A stretch of 64,000 bases of DNA from NCBI RefSeq assembly GCF_030814435.1, contig NZ_JAUSUW010000002.1:248001-312000 (forward strand), given 5' to 3'. Each line of letters begins with the position of its first letter. Within the stretch, counting starts at the first letter, position 1. The DNA comes from Peteryoungia aggregata LMG 23059. Lineage in GTDB: Bacteria; Pseudomonadota; Alphaproteobacteria; Rhizobiales; Rhizobiaceae. Of this stretch, positions 8,826 to 18,563 are shown piece by piece. The notes beneath the pieces were generated by a model. The model had not been told where the DNA came from. It saw only the letters and a list, made by a program, of their open reading frames with translations, and did no database searches. The position numbers and the translations under genes were made by a program.

Positions 8826-9575
8826 TCAGACGAGATTGTTGCGGACCGCATACGCGATCGCTTCCGAGCGGGTCTTCGTCGCGGTCTTGCGCATGACGCT
8901 CGTTATGTAATTGTTGATCGTGTTGCGCGAGATGCCGAGGATCGTAGCGATCTCGTCGCTGGTCTTGCCCTCGGCAATCCAGAACAGGCATTCGAGTTCA
9001 CGGTCGGTCAGATCGAAATCGCGGTCGCTCTTTTGCCCCTTGCTCGTCGACAGGCTGACGGCATAACCCGCCAGAAGACCGACTTCACGCAACCGCTCGG
9101 GCGACAGAACGTAGTCCTGTGGGAACAGCAGCATCAGGGCCAGCCGCGTGCGCCCGACATTCAGGGTCACGATGCAGTACTGACGGCTGATCCCGGCGGG
9201 CACATAGGCCTCATCGGGCAGGATGCCGTATTTGGGCTGGAGAACAGAAAGGCACTTTTCGAGTTCGGTCGACTGGGAATAGGTCAGCGCCAATTCGCTC
9301 TCGAGACGCCTCACCGTATCAAAGGGCCAATCGGAGGCCACGACAAAGTCGAGCCCTTCCTCCTGCACCAGGTCATAGCGCGCCAGCAAGTGATGTGAAG
9401 CACCAACGTAGTCACAAAGAACACGCAGGCAGTGGCCGGTGTCACCCGACAATGCCGGCGTCGCCAGCTTTCGGATCAAAACGTCCTTCGACGAAGAGCC
9501 TTTCTGCAGAAGCTCGGACGAGGCGGCTGCTTGCACCCGCCCCTCTTGCCCTTCTGTTGTCAGCTCGGCATCCAT
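8826..9575 (-). CDS. visN: LuxR-family motility regulator VisN
   Basis: VisN is the partner of VisR; the heterodimer activates rem and thus the flagellar hierarchy. The 249-residue protein has a variable N-terminal sensory domain (about residues 30-170). Its C-terminal LuxR helix-turn-helix contains TDRELECLFWIAEGKTSDEI followed by GISRNTINNYITSV. The ATG at 9575 has AAGGGG about ten bases upstream. visR follows after 10 bases. Position between fliF and visR matches the rhizobial arrangement exactly. The two HTH domains are clearly paralogous. Confidence 0.93.
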   Translation of the reverse strand: MDAELTTEGQEGRVQAAASSELLQKGSSSKDVLIRKLATPALSGDTGHCLRVLCDYVGASHHLLARYDLVQEEGLDFVVASDWPFDTVRRLESELALTYSQSTELEKCLSVLQPKYGILPDEAYVPAGISRQYCIVTLNVGRTRLALMLLFPQDYVLSPERLREVGLLAGYAVSLSTSKGQKSDRDFDLTDRELECLFWIAEGKTSDEIATILGISRNTINNYITSVMRKTATKTRSEAIAYAVRNNLV

Positions 9576-9800
9576 TCAACGTGCCCCTTTGACGTGAGAG
9601 CCTAGCATTTCCATCGCGGCCCTCGCCCCGAAAGACCGCAGCCGACTCACATCGTTCTGCAATCCCATCTTACCGAATCATGTTCGCCGCAAAATATAAA
9701 GTGGCAGAGATCACAAACGTTTGCGGTATTCCCGCATATCCAGAAGAATGCACGGCTCCGTTCCATGATGCAATCCCGCATGCATCTGGGATCACAATGC
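9576..9800 (-). promoter_or_regulatory. visNR promoter region with a LacI-type palindrome
   Basis: The region between the fliF terminator and visN is AT-rich around 9683-9735 and must hold the visNR promoter. A perfect 10-bp palindrome CAAACGTTTG lies at 9714-9723, within CACAAACGTTTGCGG, which resembles LacI/PurR-family operators. CCGCAAA (from 9687) and TTTGCGG (to 9725) form a wider inverted repeat. No regulator binding here is known to me. Confidence 0.4.
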
Positions 9801-9824
9801 AAAACCGCGCCCGGAGGGCGCGGT
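9801..9824 (-). terminator. Intrinsic terminator of the fliF transcript
   Basis: A perfect 9-bp stem, ACCGCGCCC (9804-9812) and GGGCGCGGT (9816-9824), with a three-base loop lies 24 bases downstream of the fliF stop. Read on the minus strand the stem is followed by TTTT and then GCATTG. This fits a rho-independent terminator ending the icpA-to-fliF operon. Confidence 0.75.
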
Positions 9825-9848
9825 CGGTACTGGTTCTTTTCTTTGTGA

Positions 9849-11543
9849 TCAGGCCGCGTTGTCCACAGCCCATTTGCGCAGGATCTTGGCGGCACGCTCT
9901 TCCGAGATTTCCACCATGCGCGAGAGGCGACGTTCGGGGCCTTCCTTGACCCTGCGGTTGAAGCCGCCATTCGGATCGTCGTCCATGGTGAGCAGGTCGT
10001 CGGTGGAGTCGAAACCGAAGTCGGAACCGAAGCCATCCATGAGACCACCGGCGGAGGCACCACCAATGGCCGGCGAGAAGTCCGGCAGTTCCAGACCAGC
10101 CGCCTGCTCGCCGATCCCGCCAGCAAGCGCAGTCTCTGCACCGCCGCCGCCCGCAGTGCGGATCATCGGACGAATGCCCATCCAGACGATCAGGAACGCC
10201 ACGGCAACGAAGGCAAGCGAGTTGATGATGCCACCGATGTTGCGGCTGAGGATTTCCATGAAGCCGGGACCAGTGGCGGATTCCGCCAGCAACTGGTTTT
10301 CGAGGAAATCCATGGCCGTCAGGGTCACGACATCACCGCGGTTCGGATCGAGACCGGAAGCAGAGGTGACGATCTTCTGCATTTCGGCGAGATAGGCGTC
10401 GATCTTGGCCTGGTCGACGGGTTCGCCGACCATCTGGGCGATCCGCCCGCGGTTGACGACGACGGCGACCGAGATCTTCTCGACCGTGAAGCTGTTCTTC
10501 ACCGTCGCGACCGTCTTGCTGTTGATCTCGTAGTTGGTCTGTTCTTCCTTCTTGTCCTGCTCATCGGAGGACTGAGGCCCACCACCGCCGGCCTCAGGCG
10601 CAGCCTGCGGAATGTTCTGCTCGACGGTGGCAGCGGTGTCGGACTGGCTCTGGAGCGACTTCTGCTGCTCTTTCGTTACACGGACCGAGCGCTCGACACG
10701 CGATTCAGGGTCGTAGATGGTTTCCTGGATCTGCTGGCTGTCGGTGTTGATCTGGGCCGTGACGCTGGAACGGAAATTGTCCATGCCCAGGAAGGGCGCC
10801 AGCGCCTTGTCGATGTTCGTTTCGATCTCACGTTGAACCGACTGGACGACGCCGAGCGAGCGCGTCGCTTCACCGCCCGATTCGTCACCGGCAGCCAGCA
10901 GCTGGCCAGTGGAATCGAGAATCGTGACGTCCTCGACATCAAGACCTGGAACGGAGGATGCAACCAACTGGCGGATCGACGCGGCGGCCTTTCGGCCTGC
11001 ATCGGAACCGGCGCGGATCATGACGGATGCGGTCGGCTTCTGTTCGCCGCGGCGGAAATTGCCGATGTCGGGCATGACGATGTGGACGCGCGCGGCCGCG
11101 ATGCCTGCGATCTGCTGGATGGTGCGTGCGACTTCACCCTCCAGAGCGCGGACGCGCGTAACCTCCTGCATGAACGAGGTGAGACCGAGCGAGCCGACAT
11201 TGTCAAAGAGTTCGTAGCCGGCGTTGGCGCTGTTGGGGAGACCTCTTTCGGCGAGCAGGAGACGCGCCTTGCCGGTCATACCGGCGCGCACACTGATGCT
11301 CTGTCCGTCGCTGCCCGTCTCGAAATCGATGCCCGATTCGGCGAGCGCGATACTGATCTGGTTCAAATCGACGGGTTCGAGGCCGACATACAGGGACTCG
11401 TAGGAGGGTTTGTTGACGTAAAGGGCGCCTGCAATGATGATTGCGAAGGAGACAATGGCGACACCGGCCATGGCGAACAGCTTCGCCTGCCCCATCGCCG
11501 CGAAATTTTTAGGTATCTGAAGTAATTGATTTAACAGACTCAT
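9849..11543 (-). CDS. fliF: Flagellar MS-ring protein FliF
   Basis: FliF is the inner-membrane ring on which the basal body and C-ring assemble. Starting at MSLLNQLLQI (11543) gives 564 residues; an in-frame ATG five codons upstream (11558) is possible, but neither has a clear ribosome-binding site. The N-terminal membrane span is about residues 20-43 and the second lies near 430-455 (LAFVAVAFLIVWMGI). Between them is the YscJ/FliF ring-building domain (VTRVRALEGEVARTIQQI, AARVHIVMP). The C-terminal tail RAAKILRKWAVDNAA is the expected FliG-binding helix. It is the last gene of the che operon, 160 bases downstream of cheT. Confidence 0.95.
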   Translation of the reverse strand: MSLLNQLLQIPKNFAAMGQAKLFAMAGVAIVSFAIIIAGALYVNKPSYESLYVGLEPVDLNQISIALAESGIDFETGSDGQSISVRAGMTGKARLLLAERGLPNSANAGYELFDNVGSLGLTSFMQEVTRVRALEGEVARTIQQIAGIAAARVHIVMPDIGNFRRGEQKPTASVMIRAGSDAGRKAAASIRQLVASSVPGLDVEDVTILDSTGQLLAAGDESGGEATRSLGVVQSVQREIETNIDKALAPFLGMDNFRSSVTAQINTDSQQIQETIYDPESRVERSVRVTKEQQKSLQSQSDTAATVEQNIPQAAPEAGGGGPQSSDEQDKKEEQTNYEINSKTVATVKNSFTVEKISVAVVVNRGRIAQMVGEPVDQAKIDAYLAEMQKIVTSASGLDPNRGDVVTLTAMDFLENQLLAESATGPGFMEILSRNIGGIINSLAFVAVAFLIVWMGIRPMIRTAGGGGAETALAGGIGEQAAGLELPDFSPAIGGASAGGLMDGFGSDFGFDSTDDLLTMDDDPNGGFNRRVKEGPERRLSRMVEISEERAAKILRKWAVDNAA

Positions 11544-11703
11544 TCTGTCTCGCACCATCTAAACGAAGGGTCTGGGCGCTTTTGCCCTTGGCGCGACAAT
11601 AGAAATCGAAACTTGTGCGAACGTTTCGCAGGGCGGGAAAGCCGAATTCATTTCGGCAAATCACGTAACCGGCTTACCTGCGGCCCCTCTTCCGCCGATG
11701 TCT

Positions 11704-12093
11704 TTAAAAGAAGTCGAAGTCGCCAGCCGCCTTGACCAGCGGTTGGGAATGCCCATGGCGAAGACCTGCCCCCAGCGCCTTCTGCATGTCGGCAAGCTTG
11801 ACGAGGCTGAGCGCCGTCGTCATGTCGATCATCCAATCATTCGGGATGGTCGCGGTGATGGTGTCGACGAATTCCGCCAATCCACGCGCCTTCTGCACGG
11901 CAAGATCGATGCCCTGCAGCACCTTGAGGCTGTCCGGATGCTCGAGGACCTTCGGGCCACCGAGTTCGAGGAGGTGCGGTTCCACACGCTCGATCAGATA
12001 AGCCACGTCGTGCAGCTCGCTGACGATACGCATGAGGATCTCGGGAAGTTCTTCCCGGGTATCCTGGTTTGCCGCCATGTGTTCGTTTTGCAT
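11704..12093 (-). CDS. cheT: Chemotaxis protein CheT, remote CheZ-like phosphatase candidate
   Basis: This 129-residue protein corresponds in position (between cheD and fliF) and character to S. meliloti Orf10/CheT. It is predicted mostly helical. Residues 63-67 read DLAVQ, matching the D-x-x-x-Q catalytic pattern of CheZ, in the helix GIDLAVQKARGLAEFVDTI. The C-terminus ends AAGDFDFF, resembling the short acidic-hydrophobic CheY-binding tail of CheZ. From memory S. meliloti CheT has been described as a remote CheZ homologue acting on CheY1-P; I cannot verify this here. Start codon ATG 15 bases after the cheD stop, with a weak ribosome site; a second in-frame ATG lies at 12078. Confidence 0.78.
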   Translation of the reverse strand: MQNEHMAANQDTREELPEILMRIVSELHDVAYLIERVEPHLLELGGPKVLEHPDSLKVLQGIDLAVQKARGLAEFVDTITATIPNDWMIDMTTALSLVKLADMQKALGAGLRHGHSQPLVKAAGDFDFF

Positions 12094-12107
12094 CCGATAA
12101 TCCAGTA

Positions 12108-12662
12108 CTAGAAAAACTCGATTGACGTTTCCACCGGCTTGGAAACAGGAACCGGACGCTGCTCAAGCGCCACCGTCTTCTGTGTCTCTGCACCCGTGAG
12201 CGGATACTGCCTTGCCCGGCCACTGACCGGCCAGAACTCCAGTTTGCGGCCGTGATCCCCGCCCGTGGAGGACCCGACCACTTTGATGCCTTCGTCGCGC
12301 AGGAACTGCATGGCGAAGGCGGCGTTCTGTTCACCGACATTGGAGAATGTCGCGATCGTCTTGGCGCCGCCGAAGATCTTCGCCTCAAGGCGATCCCTGC
12401 GTGCGCCCTGCTTCAGAAGACCGTTGATCAGGAGTTCCATGAGATGAACCCCGTAGCGCGTGGCGTCGCCGCCACCGGCCCCCGGCACTGCCGATCCCGG
12501 CAGGAGGAAGTGATTCATGCCTCCTACTCCTGCAATCGGATCCCGAATACAGGCAGCAACACACGAACCCAGGATAGTCGACAGAACCACGTTCGGGTCC
12601 TTGCTGACCTTCCATTCCCCTTGAATGATATGGACGCGCTTTGCTGCACTGTCTTCGATCAT
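12108..12662 (-). CDS. cheD: Chemoreceptor glutamine deamidase CheD
   Basis: CheD deamidates specific glutamines on chemoreceptors and in some systems exchanges with CheC or CheY. The 184-residue protein shows the catalytic region: the Cys in [17 protein letters not shown] and the His in [11 protein letters not shown]. Its start overlaps the cheY2 stop by four bases (ATGA). The last residues, ETSIEFF, form an acidic-aromatic tail much like the end of the neighbouring CheT. Length and position (cheY2-cheD-cheT) match rhizobial che operons. Confidence 0.95.
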   Translation of the reverse strand: MIEDSAAKRVHIIQGEWKVSKDPNVVLSTILGSCVAACIRDPIAGVGGMNHFLLPGSAVPGAGGGDATRYGVHLMELLINGLLKQGARRDRLEAKIFGGAKTIATFSNVGEQNAAFAMQFLRDEGIKVVGSSTGGDHGRKLEFWPVSGRARQYPLTGAETQKTVALEQRPVPVSKPVETSIEFF

Positions 12663-13048
12663 TTTAACGCTCCGAATACGGCCTCGATGGCCGCCTTCAT
12701 CTTTTCGATGGTGAAAGGCTTGGCCAGGACATTGTTGGCACCCAGCTGTGCGGCCTTCTGGACCAGAGCACGGTCGCCCTGTGCCGTCAGGATGATGAAG
12801 GCAGCCTTCTTGGTGTTGGGATTGGTTCGCACGGCCTGCAGAAGACCCAGTCCGTCCATCTTCGGCATGTTGAAGTCCGAGATGACGAGATGATGGGGCT
12901 GCTGCTCCATGATCTTCATGCCCTGCTCGCCGTCACCGGCGGCAGTGATCTGCTTGAAGCCGAGCTGAGTCAGCGCGTCGCTGAGCAGCAGGCGACTTGT
13001 GACCTGATCGTCGACGATCAGAACTTTGATTTTTTCGGCTAGTGACAT
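12659..13048 (-). CDS. cheY2: Chemotaxis response regulator CheY2
   Basis: CheY2 is the main motor-control regulator in S. meliloti, slowing or stopping the motor after phosphorylation by CheA. The 129-residue single receiver domain has the acidic pocket DD at 13-14, the phospho-acceptor Asp58 in [13 protein letters not shown], the conserved Thr in IILTAQGD and Lys in LAKPF. Asp58 is the same position as in S. meliloti CheY2. The start overlaps the cheB stop by one base (TAATG) and the stop overlaps cheD by four, so translation is tightly coupled. Confidence 0.95.
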   Translation of the reverse strand: MSLAEKIKVLIVDDQVTSRLLLSDALTQLGFKQITAAGDGEQGMKIMEQQPHHLVISDFNMPKMDGLGLLQAVRTNPNTKKAAFIILTAQGDRALVQKAAQLGANNVLAKPFTIEKMKAAIEAVFGALK

Positions 13049-14094
13049 TATTCTATACCTTCTTTTCGGGCAGCAGTGAGTTTGAGGATTTCCTCCCCAA
13101 TGGAGGCAAGGGGCAATTGATGCTCGACAGCGCCCAACTCATGGGCGACTCGTGGCATCCCATAGACCACACAGGTCTTTTCGTTCTGGCCGATGGTACG
13201 AGCACCGGCGTGACGCATCTTCAGCAGACCAGAGGCGCCGTCGCGCCCCATGCCTGTCAGAATGACGCCAACAGCATTGCGGCCGGCGAGTTCGGCGACC
13301 GAATCGAACAGCACGTCGACCGACGGGCGGTGACCGTTGACCGGCGCGCGCTCGACGAGACGGCAGCACGGAGCCGAAGCATTCGACACCTGCAGATGCC
13401 GCTCACCGCCCGGGGCCAGATAGATCTTGCCGATCTCGAGCCGTGCACCATCCGTGGCCTCCTCCACCACGGGGGCGCAAAGCCGATTGAGACGTTCGGC
13501 AAAACTCTTGGTGAAGGTCGGCGGCATGTGCTGCGTGATCACCGTTGGCGGGCAATTGCGCGGGAATTTCTGCAAAACTGCGATCAATGCCTCGACACCA
13601 CCGGTCGATGAACCGATGGCCACGATCTTGCGCCCGACCCGGAAGTCCGCAGTCGGCGCCGCTGCCACGGGCTGAGCCTGCGGCGCGGCATGATAGCGGT
13701 GCTGCGAACGTGCGGCCGCCTTCACCTTGTCAGCCAGTTCGCCGAAGGGGCGCGGCTCACCCGGCTGGGGCTTGGCAACGCAGTCGAAGGCTCCGATTTC
13801 GAGCGCTGCGAGGGTGGCTTCGGCGCCGCGATGCGTCATCGTCGATACCATGATCACCGGCATCGGCCGGAGTTTCATGATCTTTTCCAGGAACTCCAGG
13901 CCGTTCATGTTAGGCATCTCGATGTCGAGGGTAACGACGTCGGGATTGAGCTGCTTGATTGCGGCGCGGGCCTCCATGGCATCGCCGGCCTGGCCGACGA
14001 CACTGACATCAGGGTCCTGGCTCAGGATGGCCGTGATCAGGCCGCGCATGGTCGGGCTGTCGTCGACGACGAGAACGCGTGCGGGTGCCGGCAT
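13048..14094 (-). CDS. cheB: Chemoreceptor methylesterase / response regulator CheB
   Basis: CheB removes methyl groups from chemoreceptor glutamates and is activated by CheA. The 348-residue protein has an N-terminal receiver domain with DD at 11-12 and phospho-acceptor Asp57 ([13 protein letters not shown]). A linker follows, then the methylesterase domain with the catalytic Ser ([12 protein letters not shown]), His ([17 protein letters not shown]) and Asp ([12 protein letters not shown]). Start overlaps the cheR stop by one base. Normal length and a complete catalytic triad. Confidence 0.97.
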   Translation of the reverse strand: MPAPARVLVVDDSPTMRGLITAILSQDPDVSVVGQAGDAMEARAAIKQLNPDVVTLDIEMPNMNGLEFLEKIMKLRPMPVIMVSTMTHRGAEATLAALEIGAFDCVAKPQPGEPRPFGELADKVKAAARSQHRYHAAPQAQPVAAAPTADFRVGRKIVAIGSSTGGVEALIAVLQKFPRNCPPTVITQHMPPTFTKSFAERLNRLCAPVVEEATDGARLEIGKIYLAPGGERHLQVSNASAPCCRLVERAPVNGHRPSVDVLFDSVAELAGRNAVGVILTGMGRDGASGLLKMRHAGARTIGQNEKTCVVYGMPRVAHELGAVEHQLPLASIGEEILKLTAARKEGIE

Positions 14095-14996
14095 TATTTG
14101 CGCCCTCCGTTCTTGCCCTGATACCGATAGGTGGTGATGCCAATGTTGTCGAAATCGTTCTTCGAGTCGCCCGATACGCGCTCAGAGTGGCCGATGTAGA
14201 GGTGGCCGCCAACTGGCAGCAAGTCGGCGAAACGGGTCCAGATGCGCATCTGGGTCGGCTCGTCGAAGTAGATCACCACGTTGCGGCAGAAGATGACGTC
14301 GAACTTGCCCTTGAACGGCCATTGCGCCATCAGGTTCAGTTCATTGTAGGTGATCAGACGCTTCAGGCGATCATCTACCTGGAACTTGCGACGCCCCGCG
14401 ATCTCGACTTCCTTGAACCACTGCTTGCGAATGGCGGGCGAGACGGTTTCCAGCGCCTGCTCGTCATAGGCACCCTGACGGGCGATCGCCAGGATCTTGG
14501 GGTCGATGTCGGTCGCCAGGATCTTGAAATCATAGTCGAGCACGTTGGGGAAGGCTTGAAAGACCGTGAGCGCAATCGAATACGGTTCCTGGCCGTCGGA
14601 ACTGGCCGCCGACCAGATCCGCACGCGGCCACCGGATTTCGCACGCTGTATAAGGCCAGGCAGCACCTCGTCGCGCAGATGCTCGAAGTGATGGTTTTCG
14701 CGGAAGAACCGGGTGAAATTCGTCGTCAGGTGCGACAGCATTTCGCGCCGCTCGCCGGCCCCTTCCGGAGAAGCGACGAGCTGACAATAGGCGCGGAAGC
14801 CCGAGAGGCCAAGGTTGCGGATATGCTTGGACAGACGCGAGTAGACCAGCGAGGCCTTGCTGTCGTTCAGCGCGATCCCCGCATCCGAATAGATCATGGC
14901 AGCAATCTCGTTCAGATCCCGTCGGGTCAGCGGGTATTCGCCGCTGGCCAGGACTTCATCGTCCGATTGACGGGATGTACTCATTGCAATGGTCAT
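14094..14996 (-). CDS. cheR: Chemoreceptor methyltransferase CheR
   Basis: CheR methylates receptor glutamates using S-adenosylmethionine. The 300-residue protein has the helical N-terminal domain (residues 1-105). The SAM-binding domain follows, with [18 protein letters not shown], the [18 protein letters not shown] loop, and [18 protein letters not shown]. There is no pentapeptide-binding TPR extension. It overlaps cheW by four bases and cheB by one. Start chosen at [16 protein letters not shown] four codons on is an alternative. Confidence 0.96.
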   Translation of the reverse strand: MTIAMSTSRQSDDEVLASGEYPLTRRDLNEIAAMIYSDAGIALNDSKASLVYSRLSKHIRNLGLSGFRAYCQLVASPEGAGERREMLSHLTTNFTRFFRENHHFEHLRDEVLPGLIQRAKSGGRVRIWSAASSDGQEPYSIALTVFQAFPNVLDYDFKILATDIDPKILAIARQGAYDEQALETVSPAIRKQWFKEVEIAGRRKFQVDDRLKRLITYNELNLMAQWPFKGKFDVIFCRNVVIYFDEPTQMRIWTRFADLLPVGGHLYIGHSERVSGDSKNDFDNIGITTYRYQGKNGGRK

Positions 14997-15463
14997 GCAG
15001 CCTCGCTTTCGGCGGCTTCGTTGAAGAGGGCACCCAGATCGATCATGCAGATCATCCGCTTGTCGATCGCGAGAATGCCTCGGGCATATTGTCTCTCGAG
15101 GTCGGAGGAAACCTCCGGCGTCGGCTGTATGTTGTCATCGGTCACCGTCAGGATGTCCGAAACGGCCTCCACCAGCAGCCCCACGACCCGGGACTTGACC
15201 TGGGCCACAATGATGACGTGGCGGGCGGTCGGTTCGGCGGGCTTCATGCCCAGGCGCATAGAAAGGTCGATGATCGGCAGGACGGCACCACGCAGGTTGA
15301 TGACGCCCAGGACATAGCGCGGGGAATTCGGCATCGGGGTCGCGGGGGTCCAACCCCGGATCTCCCGTACCGACATGATGTTCACGCAGAACTCCTGATC
15401 GCCTATACGGAAGGCAATGAGCTCCCGATCTCCCTGACCTACGTTTTTGACCGCATACGACAT
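14993..15463 (-). CDS. cheW: Chemotaxis adaptor protein CheW
   Basis: CheW couples CheA to chemoreceptors. The 156-residue protein is a single CheW domain: [20 protein letters not shown], then [17 protein letters not shown], then [15 protein letters not shown]. It starts four bases downstream of the cheA stop and overlaps the start of cheR by an ATGA. Length and sequence are ordinary for the family. Confidence 0.96.
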   Translation of the reverse strand: MSYAVKNVGQGDRELIAFRIGDQEFCVNIMSVREIRGWTPATPMPNSPRYVLGVINLRGAVLPIIDLSMRLGMKPAEPTARHVIIVAQVKSRVVGLLVEAVSDILTVTDDNIQPTPEVSSDLERQYARGILAIDKRMICMIDLGALFNEAAESEAA

Positions 15464-15467
15464 ACTT

Positions 15468-17750
15468 TTACCCTGCGACGGCTAGTGACATTTCCTGTTT
15501 GAGGGACTGACCGCGCGAAGCGGCGACGACGGCATCCACATCAAGGATCAGCGCCACGCGGCCATCACCGAGGATGGTTGCGGCAGCGATACCCGGGACA
15601 TGGGTGTAGTTTGCTTCAAGCGACTTGATGACGACCTGGCGCTGGCCCTGGATCGCATCGACCATGAGAGCGCGCTGGCCACCACCTTCGGATTCCACCA
15701 GGAGGGCTACGCCTTCCATCGGGTTTGCCTGAGTGCCGCGGAAGTTCAGGATCCGGCCGACATCCACCAGTGGGCAGAAGGAGTTGCGGATCGAGATCAG
15801 GCGCTGGTTGGCACCGAAAGAGTGAATGTTCTGCGCTTCCGGCTGCAGTGTCTCGACGATCGCGGTGAGCGGAACGACGAGGGTCTGGCCGGCGACCGTG
15901 ACCACCATGCCGTCGAGGACGGCGAGCGTCAGCGGAAGGCTCATGGTGAAGGTGGAACCCTGGCCCGGGCGCGAGGTGATCGAGATGCGACCACCGAGTG
16001 CCTGGATCGAGCGCTTGACCACGTCCATGCCGACGCCACGACCGGAGATGTCGGAGATCTTGTCAGCGGTGGAGAAGCCCGGCGCGAAGATCAGGTTGTC
16101 GATTTCCTCGTCGGTCAGATTGCTGTCGGCCGCGATCAGGTCGTTATCGATGGCCTTCTGGCGGACACGCTCGCGGTTGATGCCGGCACCGTCGTCGACG
16201 AGTTCGATGACGATACGGCCAGAGCGATGCTTTGCGGTCAACTTGACCGTGCCTTCGGGGTTCTTGCCGGCGGCTGCGCGCTTTTCCGGCGTCTCAATAC
16301 CGTGGTCGACGGCATTTCGGATCATGTGGGTCAGCGGCTCTGCCAGCTTGTCGATAACCGTCTTGTCGACTTCGGTGTTTTCACCTTCGGTGACGAGGCG
16401 GATCGACTTGCCGACCATGTCGGCCACTTCGCGAACGATACGCGACATGCGCTGGAAGACCGGCTTCACAGGCTGTGCGCGGATCGCCATGACCGAGTCC
16501 TGGATCTCGCGGGTGAGCTGCTGCAGCTCATCGAGGCCCATGTTGACGGCTGACGTACCGGTCGCATCGTTTTCGATGACGCTCTGGGAGAGCATCGCCT
16601 GGTTGATGACAAGCTCGCCGACAAGGTTGATCAGGCGGTCGACGCGGTCGAGGTCGACGCGGATGGTCTGGCCGGCTGCATTGTTGGCCTGTGCGGCGGC
16701 GGCAGCAGCTGCTGCTGCAGCGGCCGCTGCAGGCGATTCCTTCTTTTCCGCCTTGGCGGCACCGGCTGCCATCTTCATGACATTGCTAGCGGTCTCGGCA
16801 GCTTCAACGGCCGCCGTAACCGTATCGTCGGAGCCTTCGTCGCCCACTTCCGGGCCATCGTCGAGAGCCGAGAGATCGAAGGGAACCGGGACCATCGGCA
16901 GTTCTTCGCCGTCGGCCTTGGTTTCGGCCTCGCGAAGCTTCACCTCGAGATCACAGTCCCATTCGGCGAATTCGAAGACCTGGCGAATTGCTTCCTCACC
17001 CTTTTCAGCGGCGATCTGGATCGTCCAGTTGAAATAGGCACCTTCGGGATCCAGATCGTCGAGTGACGGCAGATCGTCCATATTGCAGTTGATGCTCATC
17101 TCGCCCAGGCGAGAGAGATCGCGCAGAAGCAGTGCTGCTTCATTGCCCTTGGCGTAAAGGTCGCGACGCGGCTTAAAGGTCACGTCGAAGGTGGATGGAA
17201 CGATCGTGTCCTCCTCTTCGCCTCCGAAACCGTCGAAGGTGAAGGGAATCGGCTGGAAGCCGCTGTCGTCCGACGGCGCAGGCGCCGCAACCGGAGCAGG
17301 CGCCGGAGCGGCCGCCTTCGCGGCCGGCTTTGCGGCAGGTACCGGCGCTGCAGACGGAGCCGGCACCTCGCCGTTTGCCAGCGCCTCCAGTTCCTTTACC
17401 AACCCGCTTGAGCGGCTTTCGTCGACACTGCCGCCATCCCGGGAGGCACTGACCAGGTCGGCCAGAACGTCGGCCGACTTGAGCATGACCTTCATGACTT
17501 CCGGGCCGGGCTCCAGCTTGTTGGAACGAACGCAATCAAGAGTCGTCTCGAAGACGTGTGCGAAGGCGACCAGGTCGTCGAGACCGAAGGCGCCAGCACC
17601 GCCCTTGATGGAGTGAACCGCACGGAAAACGGCATTGACCGTCTCCGGATCGCGATCCCCATCATTCATTTTCAGAAGACCGGATTCCAGTTCCGCGAGC
17701 TGCTCCTCGCATTCCTGGAAGAAGATCTCTTTGATTTCGTTCATATCCAT
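15468..17750 (-). CDS. cheA: Chemotaxis histidine kinase CheA
   Basis: CheA phosphorylates CheY1, CheY2 and CheB in response to receptor state. The 760-residue protein carries a P1/Hpt domain with phospho-accepting His46 ([13 protein letters not shown]), an alanine/proline linker (about 125-165), a regulator-binding region, and a second alanine-rich linker (about 335-355, a run of 13 Ala). These are followed by the dimerisation domain ([18 protein letters not shown]), the ATPase with N box [18 protein letters not shown] and G box [15 protein letters not shown], and a C-terminal CheW-like P5 domain. A second possible ATG lies two codons in. cheY1 is 16 bases upstream and cheW follows closely. 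Confidence 0.97.
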   Translation of the reverse strand: MDMNEIKEIFFQECEEQLAELESGLLKMNDGDRDPETVNAVFRAVHSIKGGAGAFGLDDLVAFAHVFETTLDCVRSNKLEPGPEVMKVMLKSADVLADLVSASRDGGSVDESRSSGLVKELEALANGEVPAPSAAPVPAAKPAAKAAAPAPAPVAAPAPSDDSGFQPIPFTFDGFGGEEEDTIVPSTFDVTFKPRRDLYAKGNEAALLLRDLSRLGEMSINCNMDDLPSLDDLDPEGAYFNWTIQIAAEKGEEAIRQVFEFAEWDCDLEVKLREAETKADGEELPMVPVPFDLSALDDGPEVGDEGSDDTVTAAVEAAETASNVMKMAAGAAKAEKKESPAAAAAAAAAAAAAQANNAAGQTIRVDLDRVDRLINLVGELVINQAMLSQSVIENDATGTSAVNMGLDELQQLTREIQDSVMAIRAQPVKPVFQRMSRIVREVADMVGKSIRLVTEGENTEVDKTVIDKLAEPLTHMIRNAVDHGIETPEKRAAAGKNPEGTVKLTAKHRSGRIVIELVDDGAGINRERVRQKAIDNDLIAADSNLTDEEIDNLIFAPGFSTADKISDISGRGVGMDVVKRSIQALGGRISITSRPGQGSTFTMSLPLTLAVLDGMVVTVAGQTLVVPLTAIVETLQPEAQNIHSFGANQRLISIRNSFCPLVDVGRILNFRGTQANPMEGVALLVESEGGGQRALMVDAIQGQRQVVIKSLEANYTHVPGIAAATILGDGRVALILDVDAVVAASRGQSLKQEMSLAVAG

Positions 17751-17766
17751 AGGAGAAAATCCCGGC

Positions 17767-18132
17767 TTAGGCGGTTACACGCTCGATGGCATCGATCAGC
17801 TTGGTCGGATCGAAGGGCTTGACGATCCAGCCCGTCGCGCCGGCCTGGCGAGCGCGGTTCTTCTTCTCGGCATCGCTTTCCGTGGTCAGGACCAGGATCG
17901 GAACCGCACGATACTTTTCGTTCTTGCGAACGCCCTCGATGAAACCAAACCCATCGAGACGCGGCATGTTGATGTCGGTCACGATGACGTCGGGATTGCA
18001 TTCCTCGAGCACTTCCAGGCCCTCGACGCCGTCTTCGGCCTGGATGGTCTCGAAGCCTGCATTGTTGAGGGTGACCAGAAGCATGTTACGAATGGTTCTG
18101 GAGTCATCCACGGTGAGCACTTTTTTCTTCAT
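17767..18132 (-). CDS. cheY1: Chemotaxis response regulator CheY1
   Basis: CheY1 in S. meliloti acts as a phosphate sink that drains CheY2-P through CheA. The 121-residue receiver domain has DD at 9-10, phospho-acceptor Asp53 (VIVTDINMPRLDG), the switch Thr in VLTTESD and the conserved Lys in IVKPFDP. Asp53 matches the S. meliloti numbering. Its ATG overlaps the stop of the STAS-like gene by four bases. It differs clearly from cheY2, so this is an old paralogue pair. Confidence 0.95.
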   Translation of the reverse strand: MKKKVLTVDDSRTIRNMLLVTLNNAGFETIQAEDGVEGLEVLEECNPDVIVTDINMPRLDGFGFIEGVRKNEKYRAVPILVLTTESDAEKKNRARQAGATGWIVKPFDPTKLIDAIERVTA

Positions 18133-18428
18133 TGCCGGATCTCCTTAGCGAGCAGATGATCGATGTTCACGCCAATCAGTTGAAGGGTCTTCAGGAAAGC
18201 CTCAGAGGCTTTTCCGTATGAGAAGGGATGCTTGTCAGCTTCCCAGGCCTTGGCTGCCGCCATGAGGACCTGAACGCACTGCGCGCCGACACGCTCGACG
18301 CCAGACGCGTCGATCGTTAGTGGAGCACCCCGCATCGAGAGAATGTTGGCCTTGAGATTGGAGGCCTCGTTCAGGTCCAATATCGCGGCCAGCTTCAGGG
18401 CCTTCTGTTCGCCTTTCTTACTTGCCAT
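18129..18428 (-). CDS. cheS: CheS, STAS-like CheA-binding protein
   Basis: A 99-residue protein between the chemoreceptor gene and cheY1, the place of S. meliloti CheS (formerly Orf2). CheS binds CheA and improves CheY1 binding and dephosphorylation in that species. The sequence looks like a STAS fold (LAAILDLNEASNLKANIL, APLTIDASGVERVGAQCVQVL). Two adjacent ATGs (18431, 18428) follow AAGGAAAG, which serves as ribosome site; the frame runs further upstream but without a site. The four-base overlap with cheY1 fits joint function. Confidence 0.88.
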   Translation of the reverse strand: MASKKGEQKALKLAAILDLNEASNLKANILSMRGAPLTIDASGVERVGAQCVQVLMAAAKAWEADKHPFSYGKASEAFLKTLQLIGVNIDHLLAKEIRQ

Positions 18429-18563
18429 CATTTCTTTCCTTGTGTCCCGAGGCTGCCGCAACCCGACCCGAACCGGGGTTCCAGGAGAACCATTCTCCCG
18501 GTCGGACTGCCGCATTTCCCGCCCGTAGCCTTCTTGTGTAGCGCATGGTGGTAAACAATCCCC

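Noticed and set aside
15600-17037. Two long plus-strand frames opposite cheA
   Set aside because: Shadows of cheA; the Ala and Ser-rich runs mirror the CheA linkers and no start site or domain is present.
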